Part shown: positions 9,001-16,609 of the stretch, in pieces
How positions within the stretch are numbered: position 1 is the first letter of the stretch
How the letters are laid out: each line of letters opens with the position of its first letter
DNA from: Streptomyces nigrescens
Lineage (GTDB): Bacteria; Actinomycetota; Actinomycetes; Streptomycetales; Streptomycetaceae
Direction of reading: 5' to 3'
Length of the DNA stretch: 64,000 nt
Assembly (NCBI GenBank): GCA_024349765.1
Contig: AP026073.1
Coordinates: 1,984,001-2,048,000 of the forward strand
Program-made: the position numbers and the translations under genes
Notes under the pieces: model-generated
Databases searched by the model: none
Seen by the model: the letters and a program-made list of their open reading frames with translations, nothing else
What the model was told of the DNA's origin: nothing

Positions 9001-9984
9001 ATGGTCGAAGAACTGGTGACGGCCGGAGTGGGCCTGGCATGCGCCGGCGCGGTGTATTTCATGGCGGCGGCACGGGTGGTCAGGCAGTACGAACGCGGTG
9101 TGGTCCTCCGGCTGGGCAAGCTGACCTCCGCCGTCCGGCAGCCGGGCTTCACCATGATCATCCCGGCCATCGACCGGATGCGTAAGGTCAACATGCAGAT
9201 CGTCACGATGCCGGTGCCCGCCCAGGAGGGCATCACCCGCGACAACGTCACGGTCCGGGTCGACGCGGTGGTCTACTTCAAGGTCGTGGACGCCGCCGAC
9301 GCGGTCATCCGGGTCGAGGACTACCGCTTCGCGGTCTCCCAGATGGCCCAGACCTCCCTCCGGTCGATCATCGGCAAGAGCGAACTGGACGACCTGCTGT
9401 CGAACCGCGAGAAGCTCAACCAGGGCCTGGAGCTGATGATGGACAGCCCGGCCATCGGCTGGGGCGTGACCGTCGACCGGGTGGAGATCAAGGACGTCTC
9501 GCTGCCGGAGACGATGAAGCGGTCGATGGCCCGCCAGGCGGAGGCCACCCGCGACCGGCGGGCCCGGGTGATCAACGCCGATGCCGAGCTGCAGGCGTCG
9601 AAGAAGCTGGCCGAGGCCGCGGCCGCGATGTCCGACCAGCCCGCCGCGCTGCAACTGCGGCTGCTGCAGACCGTGGTGGCGGTCGCCGCCGAGAAGAACT
9701 CCACCCTCGTCCTGCCGTTCCCCGTCGAACTGCTGCGGTTCCTGGAGCGCTCCGGGCAGCAGGGCCAGGTCCCGGCCGGCCCGCCGGAGACGGCGGACGG
9801 GCGGGAGCGGCTGCCGCGCCCGGACGGCGCGACCGCCGTGGAGGAGCCGCTGCCGGGCGAGGAGCGGCTGGACGTGCTCCCGAACGCCGAGCACCCGGCC
9901 GACCTGCCCGTCGACCTGCCGGCCGATCTGCCGGTGGACCGGTCCGCCGACGTGCCGGTGGACCTTCCGGAAGACCTCCGCTGA
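9001..9984 (+). CDS. Slipin (stomatin-like SPFH-domain membrane protein)
   Basis: A 327-residue SPFH/band-7 protein. One N-terminal membrane segment (about 5-25) is followed by YERGVVLRLGKL and the PGFTMIIPAIDRM region typical of slipins, then a helical part (MKRSMARQAEATRDRRARVINADAELQASKKL) that forms oligomers on the membrane. Slipins scaffold membrane domains and usually partner with NfeD proteases; no NfeD gene is nearby. The last ~30 residues are unusual: an acidic, proline-rich array of short repeats (ADLPVDLPADLPVD..., about 298-327). ATG 9001 directly follows an in-frame GTG at 8998; either could serve. It lies between two secreted protease genes and is closed by a terminator at 10003. 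Confidence 0.9.
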   Translation: MVEELVTAGVGLACAGAVYFMAAARVVRQYERGVVLRLGKLTSAVRQPGFTMIIPAIDRMRKVNMQIVTMPVPAQEGITRDNVTVRVDAVVYFKVVDAADAVIRVEDYRFAVSQMAQTSLRSIIGKSELDDLLSNREKLNQGLELMMDSPAIGWGVTVDRVEIKDVSLPETMKRSMARQAEATRDRRARVINADAELQASKKLAEAAAAMSDQPAALQLRLLQTVVAVAAEKNSTLVLPFPVELLRFLERSGQQGQVPAGPPETADGRERLPRPDGATAVEEPLPGEERLDVLPNAEHPADLPVDLPADLPVDRSADVPVDLPEDLR

Positions 9985-10002
9985 GCCGGTCCGCCCGCCC
10001 CT

Positions 10003-10033
10003 GCCCCCGCCGTTCCCCGGCGGGGGCGTTTTT
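10003..10033 (+). terminator. Rho-independent terminator after slipin
   Basis: Stem GCCCCCGCC (10003-10011) pairs with GGCGGGGGC (10019-10027) across a 7-nt loop and is followed by GTTTTTC, one of the few U-tract terminators in this window. Confidence 0.85.
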
Positions 10034-10349
10034 CGGCCGGAGCGGACCCTCACAAACGGATCCGCCCGGGATCACGCGCACCCCTCCTGATGTCCGCACT
10101 CAGGAGCGTGGTCCGCGGATATCGGTGTGACCGCGATGTGACGAAAGCGTGAACGGCCGTATGTGAGACCGGAACTCGGTCTTGTGCACGACTGAGACGG
10201 GTGGGAATACTCGGCTCCGCACGTTGGCATGAACGCGACTCCCCTGAGGTGCTGCGCCGCGGGGCGGCCCCCGTTCGTGCCGGACCTCACTCTCCGGGCC
10301 CGTGCGACTCCCCACAGTCCGGGCCCTTCCCCCCACGGGAGGCTCTGAG
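10034..10349. other. Promoter region of the second protease with phased direct repeats
   Basis: This gap holds no gene. It contains (C/T)GTGA repeats at 10126-10130, 10137-10141 and 10148-10152, exactly 11 bp apart, and a further copy at 10162-10166. A small dyad GACCG-N5-CGGTC lies close by (about 10167-10181). The phasing of one helical turn is the pattern expected for a cooperatively bound activator. No clear -10/-35 pair could be fixed. Confidence 0.45.
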
Positions 10350-11423
10350 TTGAAGCACCGACGTATACCCAACAGGCGCGCCGTTCTGGCAGGTGCCGGA
10401 GCGCTCGCCCTCGCCGCCACCGCCACCGTCACCCTCGCCAACGCCCAGGCGTCCCCGGCCCCCACCGCCCCCACGGTGGCCAGGCTGACCTCCGCCGCGG
10501 CCACCACCCTCGCGTCCCAGCTCAAGACCGGCACGGCCGGCGCGTACTACGACGCGCAGGCGAAGAAGCTGGTCGTCAACGTCGTCAGCGAGACGGCGGC
10601 CAAGGCCGTCCGGGCCAAGGGCGCCGAGGCCAGACTCGTCAAGCACACCCTGGCCCAGCTCGACGCGGCCCGGCAGACGCTGAAGGCCAAGGCCACCATC
10701 CCGGGCACGGCCTGGGGCCTCGACCCGCGCAGCAACAAGGTCGTGGTGACCGCCGACCGCACGGTCACCGGCCGCAAGCTGGACCGGCTCACCGAGGTCA
10801 CCCGGAACCTCGGCGACAAGGTCGAACTCCGGCACAGCAAGGGGCAGTTCAAGCCCTTCATCGGTGGCGGTGACGCGATCTGGGGCAGCGGCGCCCGCTG
10901 CTCGCTCGGCTTCAACGTCGTCAAGGACGGCCAGCCCTACTTCCTCACGGCCGGCCACTGCGGCAACGCCGTCAAGAGCTGGTCGGACAAGCAGGGCGGC
11001 TCGGAGATCGCGACCACCGAGGACTCCAAGTTCCCCGGCGACGACTTCTCCATCGCCAAGTACACCGGGAACACCGAGCACCCCAGCGAGGTCGACCTCT
11101 ACAACGGCAGCACCCAGAAGATCACCAAGGCCGCCGAGGCGACCGTCGGCGAGAAGGTCCAGCGCAGCGGCAGCACCACCCAGGTCCACGACGGCACCGT
11201 CAAGGCGCTGAACGCCAGCGTCAACTACCAGGAGGGCACGGTCGACGGGCTGATCCAGACCGACGTCTGCGCCGAGCCCGGTGACAGCGGCGGCGCCCTC
11301 TTCGACGGCGAGTCCGCGATCGGCCTCACCTCCGGCGGCAGCGGCGACTGCTCCGGCGGCGGCGAGACCTTCTTCCAGCCGGTACCGGAGGCCCTGAAGG
11401 CCTACGGCGCGCAGATCGGCTGA
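10350..11423 (+). CDS. Streptogrisin-family secreted serine protease (long prosegment)
   Basis: A 357-residue S1-family precursor with a longer prosegment than the sprB-like protein, resembling the streptogrisin D/SAM-P20 type. Signal peptide about 1-32 (MKHRRIPNRRAVLAGAGALAL, an RR pair before the core), propeptide to residue 170, mature enzyme from Ile171 (IGGGDAIW). Catalytic residues: His203 (TAGHC), Asp232 (DDFSI), Ser313 (GDSGGA). The start is TTG 10350, chosen because GGGAGG lies 8 bp upstream and homology begins there. The Asp region reads GDDFS where NDYG is usual, and Ala follows GDSGG where Pro is common; both may shift specificity. A convergent terminator follows. Confidence 0.92.
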   Translation: MKHRRIPNRRAVLAGAGALALAATATVTLANAQASPAPTAPTVARLTSAAATTLASQLKTGTAGAYYDAQAKKLVVNVVSETAAKAVRAKGAEARLVKHTLAQLDAARQTLKAKATIPGTAWGLDPRSNKVVVTADRTVTGRKLDRLTEVTRNLGDKVELRHSKGQFKPFIGGGDAIWGSGARCSLGFNVVKDGQPYFLTAGHCGNAVKSWSDKQGGSEIATTEDSKFPGDDFSIAKYTGNTEHPSEVDLYNGSTQKITKAAEATVGEKVQRSGSTTQVHDGTVKALNASVNYQEGTVDGLIQTDVCAEPGDSGGALFDGESAIGLTSGGSGDCSGGGETFFQPVPEALKAYGAQIG

Positions 11424-11463
11424 CGGCGGCAGCGGTCCAGGACCCGCCCGGGCAGTTCCCGGG

Positions 11464-11497
11464 GCACCGGCCGCCGGACGCGTTCCGGGGCCGGTGC
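11464..11497. terminator. Convergent terminator between protease and phosphoesterase
   Basis: Arms GCACCGGCC (11464-11472) and GGCCGGTGC (11489-11497) enclose a GC-rich loop that can pair further. It sits between two converging genes and could serve both. Confidence 0.6.
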
Positions 11498-11506
11498 GCC
11501 GCGGGA

Positions 11507-12313
11507 TCAGCCCGCCGCCCGCCCGTCGCCCGGCCCGAACGCGGCCAGCGCCTCCTCGGCCGAAACCCGGGCCCGTACGTACGTATCCGCCCAGTCGGCC
11601 GCCGACGGAAAGCCCGATTCCCGGGCGATCCGGGCGCAGGCCGCGTCGTAGTCGAAGGGGGTGTGCCGCAGGGTGACCGCGCCGCCACCGGGCCCCAGCA
11701 GCGCCCAGTGCGCACCGGCCCTCCCGTACGGCATGCCGACGCTGCCGGGATTGACCACCAGCCGCCCGTGGGTGAGCCGGACGTACGGCATGTGGGTGTG
11801 CCCGCAGACCACGGTCCGCACCGCGCCGGGCAGCTCCGCCAGCACCTCGGCCCAGCGCTCGGGCCGCGAGTCGACGAGCACCATCTCCTCGTCGTCCCGG
11901 GGCGTGGCGTGGCAGAACAGGACCGGGCCGAGCCCGGCCACCTCCAGCGTGACGGAGGTGGGCAGCGACCGGAGGAACTCCCTTTCCTCCGGGCCGAGTT
12001 GGCCGGCCGCCCAGGCGCTCACCGGGTCCGGCGGGCCCTCTTCCCCGCCCGCCGGATCCGCGGTCAGCTCCCGGTCGGCGTTGCCGCGGACCCACACCGC
12101 GCGCTCCCCGAGGGAGCGCAGCGCGGCGAGGGTCTCGCGGGGCAGCGGCCCGGCGAGCAGATCGCCGGTCAGCACGATCCGCCCGGCGGCGCGGACGTCC
12201 GGCTCGGCGAGCACCGCCTCCAGGGCCGGCAGCACACCGTGGACGTCGGAGAGCACGGCGACCCCGGCCCGGCCCGAAGAGACCTGCGGGGAAGGGATGT
12301 CGATGTCGGTCAT
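11507..12313 (-). CDS. Calcineurin-like metallophosphoesterase (YfcE/MJ0936 type)
   Basis: A 268-residue cytoplasmic two-metal phosphoesterase. Metal ligands are visible in order: LSDVHG (Asp and His), GDLLAG (bridging Asp), GNAD (Asn, with Ala where His is usual), CHATP and CGHTHMPYV (paired histidines near the C-terminus), and the NPGSVGMPYG segment typical of the YfcE-like phosphodiesterases. The substrate cannot be told from sequence. It converges on the protease gene and is followed on the same strand, 84 bp upstream, by the SSI-inhibitor gene; the two could share a transcript. Confidence 0.88.
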   Translation of the reverse strand: MTDIDIPSPQVSSGRAGVAVLSDVHGVLPALEAVLAEPDVRAAGRIVLTGDLLAGPLPRETLAALRSLGERAVWVRGNADRELTADPAGGEEGPPDPVSAWAAGQLGPEEREFLRSLPTSVTLEVAGLGPVLFCHATPRDDEEMVLVDSRPERWAEVLAELPGAVRTVVCGHTHMPYVRLTHGRLVVNPGSVGMPYGRAGAHWALLGPGGGAVTLRHTPFDYDAACARIARESGFPSAADWADTYVRARVSAEEALAAFGPGDGRAAG

Positions 12314-12397
12314 GGGCCGAGCCTATGCACCGGCGGTCCCCGCACATGGCGGTCCCCGGGCACCACCCACCGGTGCCCGGGGACCTGGGTGCGGCGC

Positions 12398-12838
12398 TCA
12401 GAACTCGAAGACCGAGCTCAGGCCGGCGCGCATCACACAGGAGTTGGCGTAGGTGTAGGTGTACGACACCCGCTTGCCCTGCCACACGCCGTCGGCGGTG
12501 ACGACGATCGGGGCCCACTCCTTGGTGCACAGCCGGTCCGACTTGGGGCTGGTGACGGTGTTGAAGTCACCGGCCGCGGCCCGCAGTTCGGCGCAGGCGG
12601 CCTTCGGTGCCGGGTGGCTGCCGGAGGCCACCGGCATACAGCTGAGGGACACCGCGCGCTGGACCGTGGCGGTCGCCCGGCTGTCGCCCTGGCCGACCGT
12701 CAGCACCAGTTCCGACGGTGCGTAGAGACCGCCGCTGCGCGCGGGCTGTGCTGGGGCGGCGACGGCTTGTGCGCTGGTGGCCAGCGTGCCGAGGACCAGC
12801 GCCGTGCCGAGCGCGATCGCCCCAGTGGTGTACCGCAT
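12398..12838 (-). CDS. SSI-family secreted serine protease inhibitor
   Basis: A 146-residue precursor of a Streptomyces subtilisin inhibitor-like protein. A signal peptide (about 1-34, [18 protein letters not shown]...) precedes a mature domain of about 110 residues with LVLTVGQG, two disulfides (CMPVAS...AAC and CTKEW...SCV) and the conserved [16 protein letters not shown] and SSVFEF end. The reactive loop reads C-T-K-E-W-A-P, placing Lys at P1, so trypsin-like and subtilisin-like targets are both plausible. The ATG at 12838 follows AAAGGAG at good spacing; the frame upstream lacks homology. Two streptogrisin-type proteases are encoded within 5 kb and are natural candidate targets. Confidence 0.93.
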   Translation of the reverse strand: MRYTTGAIALGTALVLGTLATSAQAVAAPAQPARSGGLYAPSELVLTVGQGDSRATATVQRAVSLSCMPVASGSHPAPKAACAELRAAAGDFNTVTSPKSDRLCTKEWAPIVVTADGVWQGKRVSYTYTYANSCVMRAGLSSVFEF

Positions 12839-13272
12839 GACGAACACTCCTTTGCTCGAAGGTGCAGATACCGGACGGGAGTTTGGTCGAAACACATCCC
12901 GAAAGCACCTTGAGCGGTCCTCCGCCGATCGCTTTGAGTCGTTGAGTGAAAGCTGAGAGTAATGGCGCGAACCTGACGGGAGGGGTTCGGGCTTGCGTAC
13001 GGGAAGCGGGGTGCGGCCAGCCGGGATGCCCCGTGCATCGTGCGGCGGGCAAGGGCCGCGATGACCGGGAGGGAAGCAATCCGGCCGCCGACCGGTCGTT
13101 CGGGAGGGTTTCGATCTCCGCCGAATGGCCGAAGAGGGGGGCCGGAGGCCGCCTCCGTACGGCCTCGGCCGCCGTTCGAGGTAACAGGCGGTCGGCGGCG
13201 GGCCGCCTTACCCGCACCGTTTTCGTACGCAATCGAGGCGCGGGCGCTCTCGATCCCGGGGCGCGGGCGCCC
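12839..13272. other. Intergenic region, no gene seen
   Basis: 434 bp between the inhibitor start and the TetR stop. It must carry the inhibitor promoter, but I could not fix its elements. Near the TetR stop (about 13237-13290) a roughly 22-bp unit containing GGGGCGCGGGCG is repeated imperfectly in tandem. Several open frames cross the region but none has a ribosome site or recognisable product. Confidence 0.5.
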
Positions 13273-13971
13273 TCAATTCCGGGGCGCGGGCCGCCCGTTC
13301 GGCGGCCCGTCCAGCTCCGGCAGTCCGGACGTCAGCGCCCGCATACCGCGGGCCACCAACGCGGCGGGCCCCTGCGCCCCGTCCACCGGCCCGTCCTGTG
13401 CCGCCCACTCCTCCACCGCGACCCGCATCGCGGTGTTCGCCGCGGCCGCGGCCAGCCGTACCTGAAGCGGGTCCGCGCCCGTCATCCGCGCCAGGACCGG
13501 CCGCAGCGCCTCCTCGGCGTCGTGGTGGACCCGGTGCCAGACCGCGCGCAGTGCCGGATCGCCCGGCATCGCCCGCAGCAGCCCGCGGGTCCGGCGCAGC
13601 GCCTCCGCGGCCGGCTCGTCGGCGGGCGTCAGTGCCCGGCGGGCGGTCAGCTCCAGCGCCTCGCGGACCGTGGCTGCCGCCGGCCCGGCCGGCGGGGTGG
13701 CCAGGTCGTCGATCCACTGCCGCACCCCGACGGAGAGCAGCGGCGCCACCGCGTCCTCCTTGGTGCGGAAGTAGCGGTAGAAGGTGCGCAGCGCGACGCC
13801 GGAGGCGCGGGCGATCTCCTCGGCGGTGACCGCCGCGCCGCGCTCGGCGAACAGCGCCGCCGCGCAGCGGGCGATCTCCAGCTGGGTGGCGGCCTTGCGC
13901 CGCTCGGTGAGCGAGGGGCGGGCGGCGGGCGCCGCGGGACGGGGTTCGGCGGGCACGGACTCGGCGGACAT
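13273..13971 (-). CDS. TetR/AcrR-family transcriptional regulator
   Basis: A 232-residue one-component repressor. Helix-turn-helix at about residues 25-70 (LFAERGAAVTAEEIARASGVALRTFYRYF), then a helical ligand domain. A tail rich in Pro/Gly/Asn (ELDGPPNGRPAPRN) overlaps a short tandem repeat in the DNA. It is divergent from an SDR oxidoreductase 129 bp away, with a dyad at 14020-14034 between them, the usual arrangement for a repressor controlling itself and its neighbour. Confidence 0.88.
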   Translation of the reverse strand: MSAESVPAEPRPAAPAARPSLTERRKAATQLEIARCAAALFAERGAAVTAEEIARASGVALRTFYRYFRTKEDAVAPLLSVGVRQWIDDLATPPAGPAAATVREALELTARRALTPADEPAAEALRRTRGLLRAMPGDPALRAVWHRVHHDAEEALRPVLARMTGADPLQVRLAAAAANTAMRVAVEEWAAQDGPVDGAQGPAALVARGMRALTSGLPELDGPPNGRPAPRN

Positions 13972-14019
13972 GGGCTCAGCTTACGGAGCGCGGCGACAGA
14001 TCGGCACACCGCGCGTGTT

Positions 14020-14034
14020 TGGCACATCGTGCCA
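14020..14034. promoter_or_regulatory. Candidate operator between tetR and SDR gene
   Basis: TGGCACATCGTGCCA has 6-bp arms TGGCAC/GTGCCA around ATC. It is 49 bp upstream of the TetR start and 66 bp upstream of the SDR start, a good position for a shared TetR operator. Confidence 0.55.
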
Positions 14035-14100
14035 CCACGGCGTAGCGTGCACGGCGATCGCCGCAGCGCCGATCGTCGCCATCGCGAAGGGAGCACCACC

Positions 14101-14871
14101 ATGAACCGCTTCGAGGGACGCCGGGTCCTGATCACCGGGGCCGGCTCCGGCATCGGGCAGGCCACCGTCCACCGGATCCTCGCCGAGGGCGGCCGGGTGG
14201 TCGCGGCGGATGTCGACGCCGCGGGCCTGGAGGCCACCGCCGCCCGGGCCGCCGCGGACGGGGCCGCGGGCCGGCTGCGGACCGCGGTGCTGGACATCGC
14301 CGACGAGGCGGCGGTCCGCTCCGGCGTCGCCGCCGCGGTGGACGGCCTCGGCGGCCTGGACGTGCTGGTCAACGCGGCCGGCATCCTGCGCTCCGCGCAC
14401 ACCCACGAGACCGGCCTGGAGCTCTTCAACGCGATCATCGCGACCAACCTGACCGGCACGTTCCTGATGATCCGCGAGGCCCTGCCCGCCCTCCTGGAGG
14501 GCGCGTCCCCGGTCGTGGTCAACTTCAGCTCCACCTCGGCCTCGTTCGCGCACCCCTACATGGCGGCGTACGCGGCGAGCAAGGGCGGCATCCAGTCCAT
14601 GACGCACGCGATCGCCGCCGAATACGGCAAGCAGGGGCTGCGCGCGGTGTGTGTGGCGCCGGGCTCCATCGCCAGCGGGATGACCAGCGGCCGCGGGCCG
14701 GGTCTGCCCGAGGACGCCGACATGTCGCTGTTCGCCAAGCTCGCCCCGGCCCTCGGCGAGGGCTTCGCGGGCCCGGAGACGGTCGCCGGCGTGATCGCGA
14801 TGCTCGCCTCGGAGGACGGTGCGTTCATCACCGGCACGGAGATCCGGATCGACGGCGGCACGCACATGTGA
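14101..14871 (+). CDS. SDR-family NAD(P)-dependent oxidoreductase
   Basis: A 256-residue classical short-chain dehydrogenase. Cofactor motif TGAGSGIG at 12-19, an acidic DVD following the second strand (favouring NAD), NAAGI near residue 90, catalytic Ser in NFSSTSASF, and the YAASK motif with Tyr157 and Lys161. The C-terminal SEDGAFITGTEIRIDGG is typical. The ATG at 14101 follows GAAGGGAG. The substrate is unknown. It is divergent from a TetR gene that probably represses it. Confidence 0.92.
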   Translation: MNRFEGRRVLITGAGSGIGQATVHRILAEGGRVVAADVDAAGLEATAARAAADGAAGRLRTAVLDIADEAAVRSGVAAAVDGLGGLDVLVNAAGILRSAHTHETGLELFNAIIATNLTGTFLMIREALPALLEGASPVVVNFSSTSASFAHPYMAAYAASKGGIQSMTHAIAAEYGKQGLRAVCVAPGSIASGMTSGRGPGLPEDADMSLFAKLAPALGEGFAGPETVAGVIAMLASEDGAFITGTEIRIDGGTHM

Positions 14872-14913
14872 CCGAGGTCAACTGACCGTGCATTGAAGGA
14901 TGATGACGGTGCG

Positions 14914-15237
14914 TCAGGCCTGCCCGGTCTCGAACCGGCTCACCTTCCCGTCCGTCACCGTGAACTCCCAGCGGGTCCGCATCTCCCCCCAGGTGTCGTT
15001 GCGGTAGTCCGCCACGAGGGACAGCCCGTCGTCCGACTGCGACCGCACCGCCAGGTGCCCGCGCGAGCCGAAGACCTCCCGGTCGGTCCACTGCCGGAGG
15101 TCGCGGTCGGACCCGTCGTCGGACATCGTCGCGTCGGGGGTGAGCGCGGCGAAGAACGCCTGCTCGTCGTTGGCGTTGAGGGCGGTGACCAGTGCGCGCA
15201 CCGCGGGGTGGGTCAGCCGGTCGGTGGGGAGGGACAT
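14914..15237 (-). CDS. SnoaL-like/NTF2-fold protein
   Basis: A 107-residue small protein with the NTF2 layout: an N-terminal helical part (HPAVRALVTALNANDEQAFFAALTPDATM), then REVFGSRGHLAVRSQ and alternating strands ending MRTRWEFTVTDGKVSRFETGQA. Such proteins are cone-shaped binders or isomerases; no active-site residue can be assigned here. The ATG at 15237 is set by GAAGGAG just upstream. The frame is open well beyond this start, through the neighbouring gene, but without similarity. It ends 43 bp from the convergent SDR gene. Confidence 0.8.
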   Translation of the reverse strand: MSLPTDRLTHPAVRALVTALNANDEQAFFAALTPDATMSDDGSDRDLRQWTDREVFGSRGHLAVRSQSDDGLSLVADYRNDTWGEMRTRWEFTVTDGKVSRFETGQA

Positions 15238-15296
15238 GGTGCTGCTCCTTCGTGCGGTGGGGGTGAGCGGTGCGTCCGGGCCGGACGCCCGGTGGT

Positions 15297-16361
15297 TCAG
15301 GCCGGTGGTCGTTCGTTCTCGGGGGGCCGGTCCGTCGGGCGGTCCTTCGTCAGGAAGACCGACAGCAGGAGCGTGAGCAGCGTGCCGCCCACCGCCCAGG
15401 CGGCGAGCACCAGTAGCGGGCCGGTCACCGCGGCGCCGTCGAAGTACGCGAGCGAGCGCGCCGCCCAGGTGCCCGCGCCCGGGGGCAGGGCCGGGCCGAT
15501 GGCGTGCCAGAACGGGGGCAGCAGCGGATACGGGTAGGCGCCGCCCGCGCTCGGATTGCCCAGGATGACGATCAGCAGGATCGCCAGGCCGATGCCGATG
15601 ATGCCCAGCAGGGCCTGGCAGGCCAGGGTCGTGGCGCCCACCGCGAAGACCACCAGGGCGCCCAGACCCCACAGCCCGGCGAAGGTGCCGGGCAGCGCGT
15701 CCAGGACCGGGCCGACGACGATCGCGCCGGCCAGTCCGGCGGCGATCGCGTACAGCGCGAGGGCGGCCAGCCGGATGACGGCCCGGTGCCCGTTGGACGG
15801 CCGCGCCCCGGCGCTGATCGCGAGGATCGCGGCGCACAGATAGCCGCCGACGCACCAGCCGACGACCAGGTAGAAGGACGACAGGCTGCGGCTGTCGCCC
15901 GCCGCGGCCGGGGAGACGTCGACCGTCCGGACGGTGCGCCCCTGGGCCTTCTCGGCCGCGCGGACGACCAGTTCGACCGCCTGTGACAGGGAGGCGCCGC
16001 CGCCGCTCGCGACCAGCAGCCGGTCGGTGGTGCCGCGCGGATCGACGAGCAGCGCCCCGTCGATCGCCCGGTCGGCGAGCTGCTGCCGGGCCACGCGCTC
16101 GGAGCGCAGCGCGCGCGGATCCAGCGGGGAGCCGGGCAGTCGGTCCAGCTGCGTCACCACTTTTCGGGCGGCGGGCGGGGGAGCCACCACGCCGAGCGGT
16201 ACGTCCGACGGCCGCGGGTGGTGGAAGGCGCCGGTGTACGAGGTGATGAACGCGATCATCAGGCCCAGGACGCCGAGCACCAGCAGCGAGGCGTGCGGCG
16301 TCACCGCGCTCCGCACCTCGCGGAGGAAGGTGGTGCGGCTGCCGTCGTCCGTGGTGGCCAT
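15297..16361 (-). CDS. DUF3533-type (YhgE/Pip-related) membrane protein
   Basis: A 354-residue membrane protein: one N-terminal helix (about 25-45, LLVLGVLGLMIAFITSYTGAF), a periplasmic/extracellular domain of about 130 residues (PLGVVAPPPAARKVVTQLDRLPG...), then five to six helices ending LLTLLLSVFLTK. This order is typical of the DUF3533/ABC-2-like Pip group, linked to efflux or to protein secretion, but the role of this copy is unknown. It lies 59 bp upstream of the SnoaL-like gene on the same strand and is divergent from dnaE2. Confidence 0.8.
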   Translation of the reverse strand: MATTDDGSRTTFLREVRSAVTPHASLLVLGVLGLMIAFITSYTGAFHHPRPSDVPLGVVAPPPAARKVVTQLDRLPGSPLDPRALRSERVARQQLADRAIDGALLVDPRGTTDRLLVASGGGASLSQAVELVVRAAEKAQGRTVRTVDVSPAAAGDSRSLSSFYLVVGWCVGGYLCAAILAISAGARPSNGHRAVIRLAALALYAIAAGLAGAIVVGPVLDALPGTFAGLWGLGALVVFAVGATTLACQALLGIIGIGLAILLIVILGNPSAGGAYPYPLLPPFWHAIGPALPPGAGTWAARSLAYFDGAAVTGPLLVLAAWAVGGTLLTLLLSVFLTKDRPTDRPPENERPPA

Positions 16362-16518
16362 CCGTCACTCCTCGCCGCAGGTTCGCCCACCGGCGGCAGG
16401 CCCGCCGGAAGACGGCTTTTGCCCCCATATCTTGCGATCCGTGGCAGGTGGGTGCAGAACGGCTGGGCCGAACGGCGGAGGCGCGAAGACGATCTTCCGG
16501 GGTGCCCCGGCGTGTTGT

Positions 16519-16534
16519 TCGTACGAATGTTCGA
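16519..16534 (+). promoter_or_regulatory. LexA-binding SOS box upstream of dnaE2
   Basis: TCGTACGAATGTTCGA matches the actinobacterial/Bacillus-type SOS box TCGAAC-N4-GTTCGA at 11 of 12 fixed positions (T for A at position 4). It is 75 bp upstream of dnaE2, with TATGGT (16544-16549) just downstream as a possible -10, so bound LexA would cover the promoter. This is where SOS boxes of dnaE2 mutasome genes are expected. Confidence 0.8.
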
Positions 16535-16609
16535 CGAGCGGGTTATGGTGGAGGTGAGGAACGAGGGACACAAGGTCAGCCGGGGGGCGGTGAGGTGCAG
16601 GAGGTGCGG

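Noticed and set aside
12839-13272. A plus-strand gene between the inhibitor and TetR genes
   Set aside because: The open frames lack ribosome sites and give Arg/Gly/Pro-rich products; the longer ones simply run antisense into the TetR gene.
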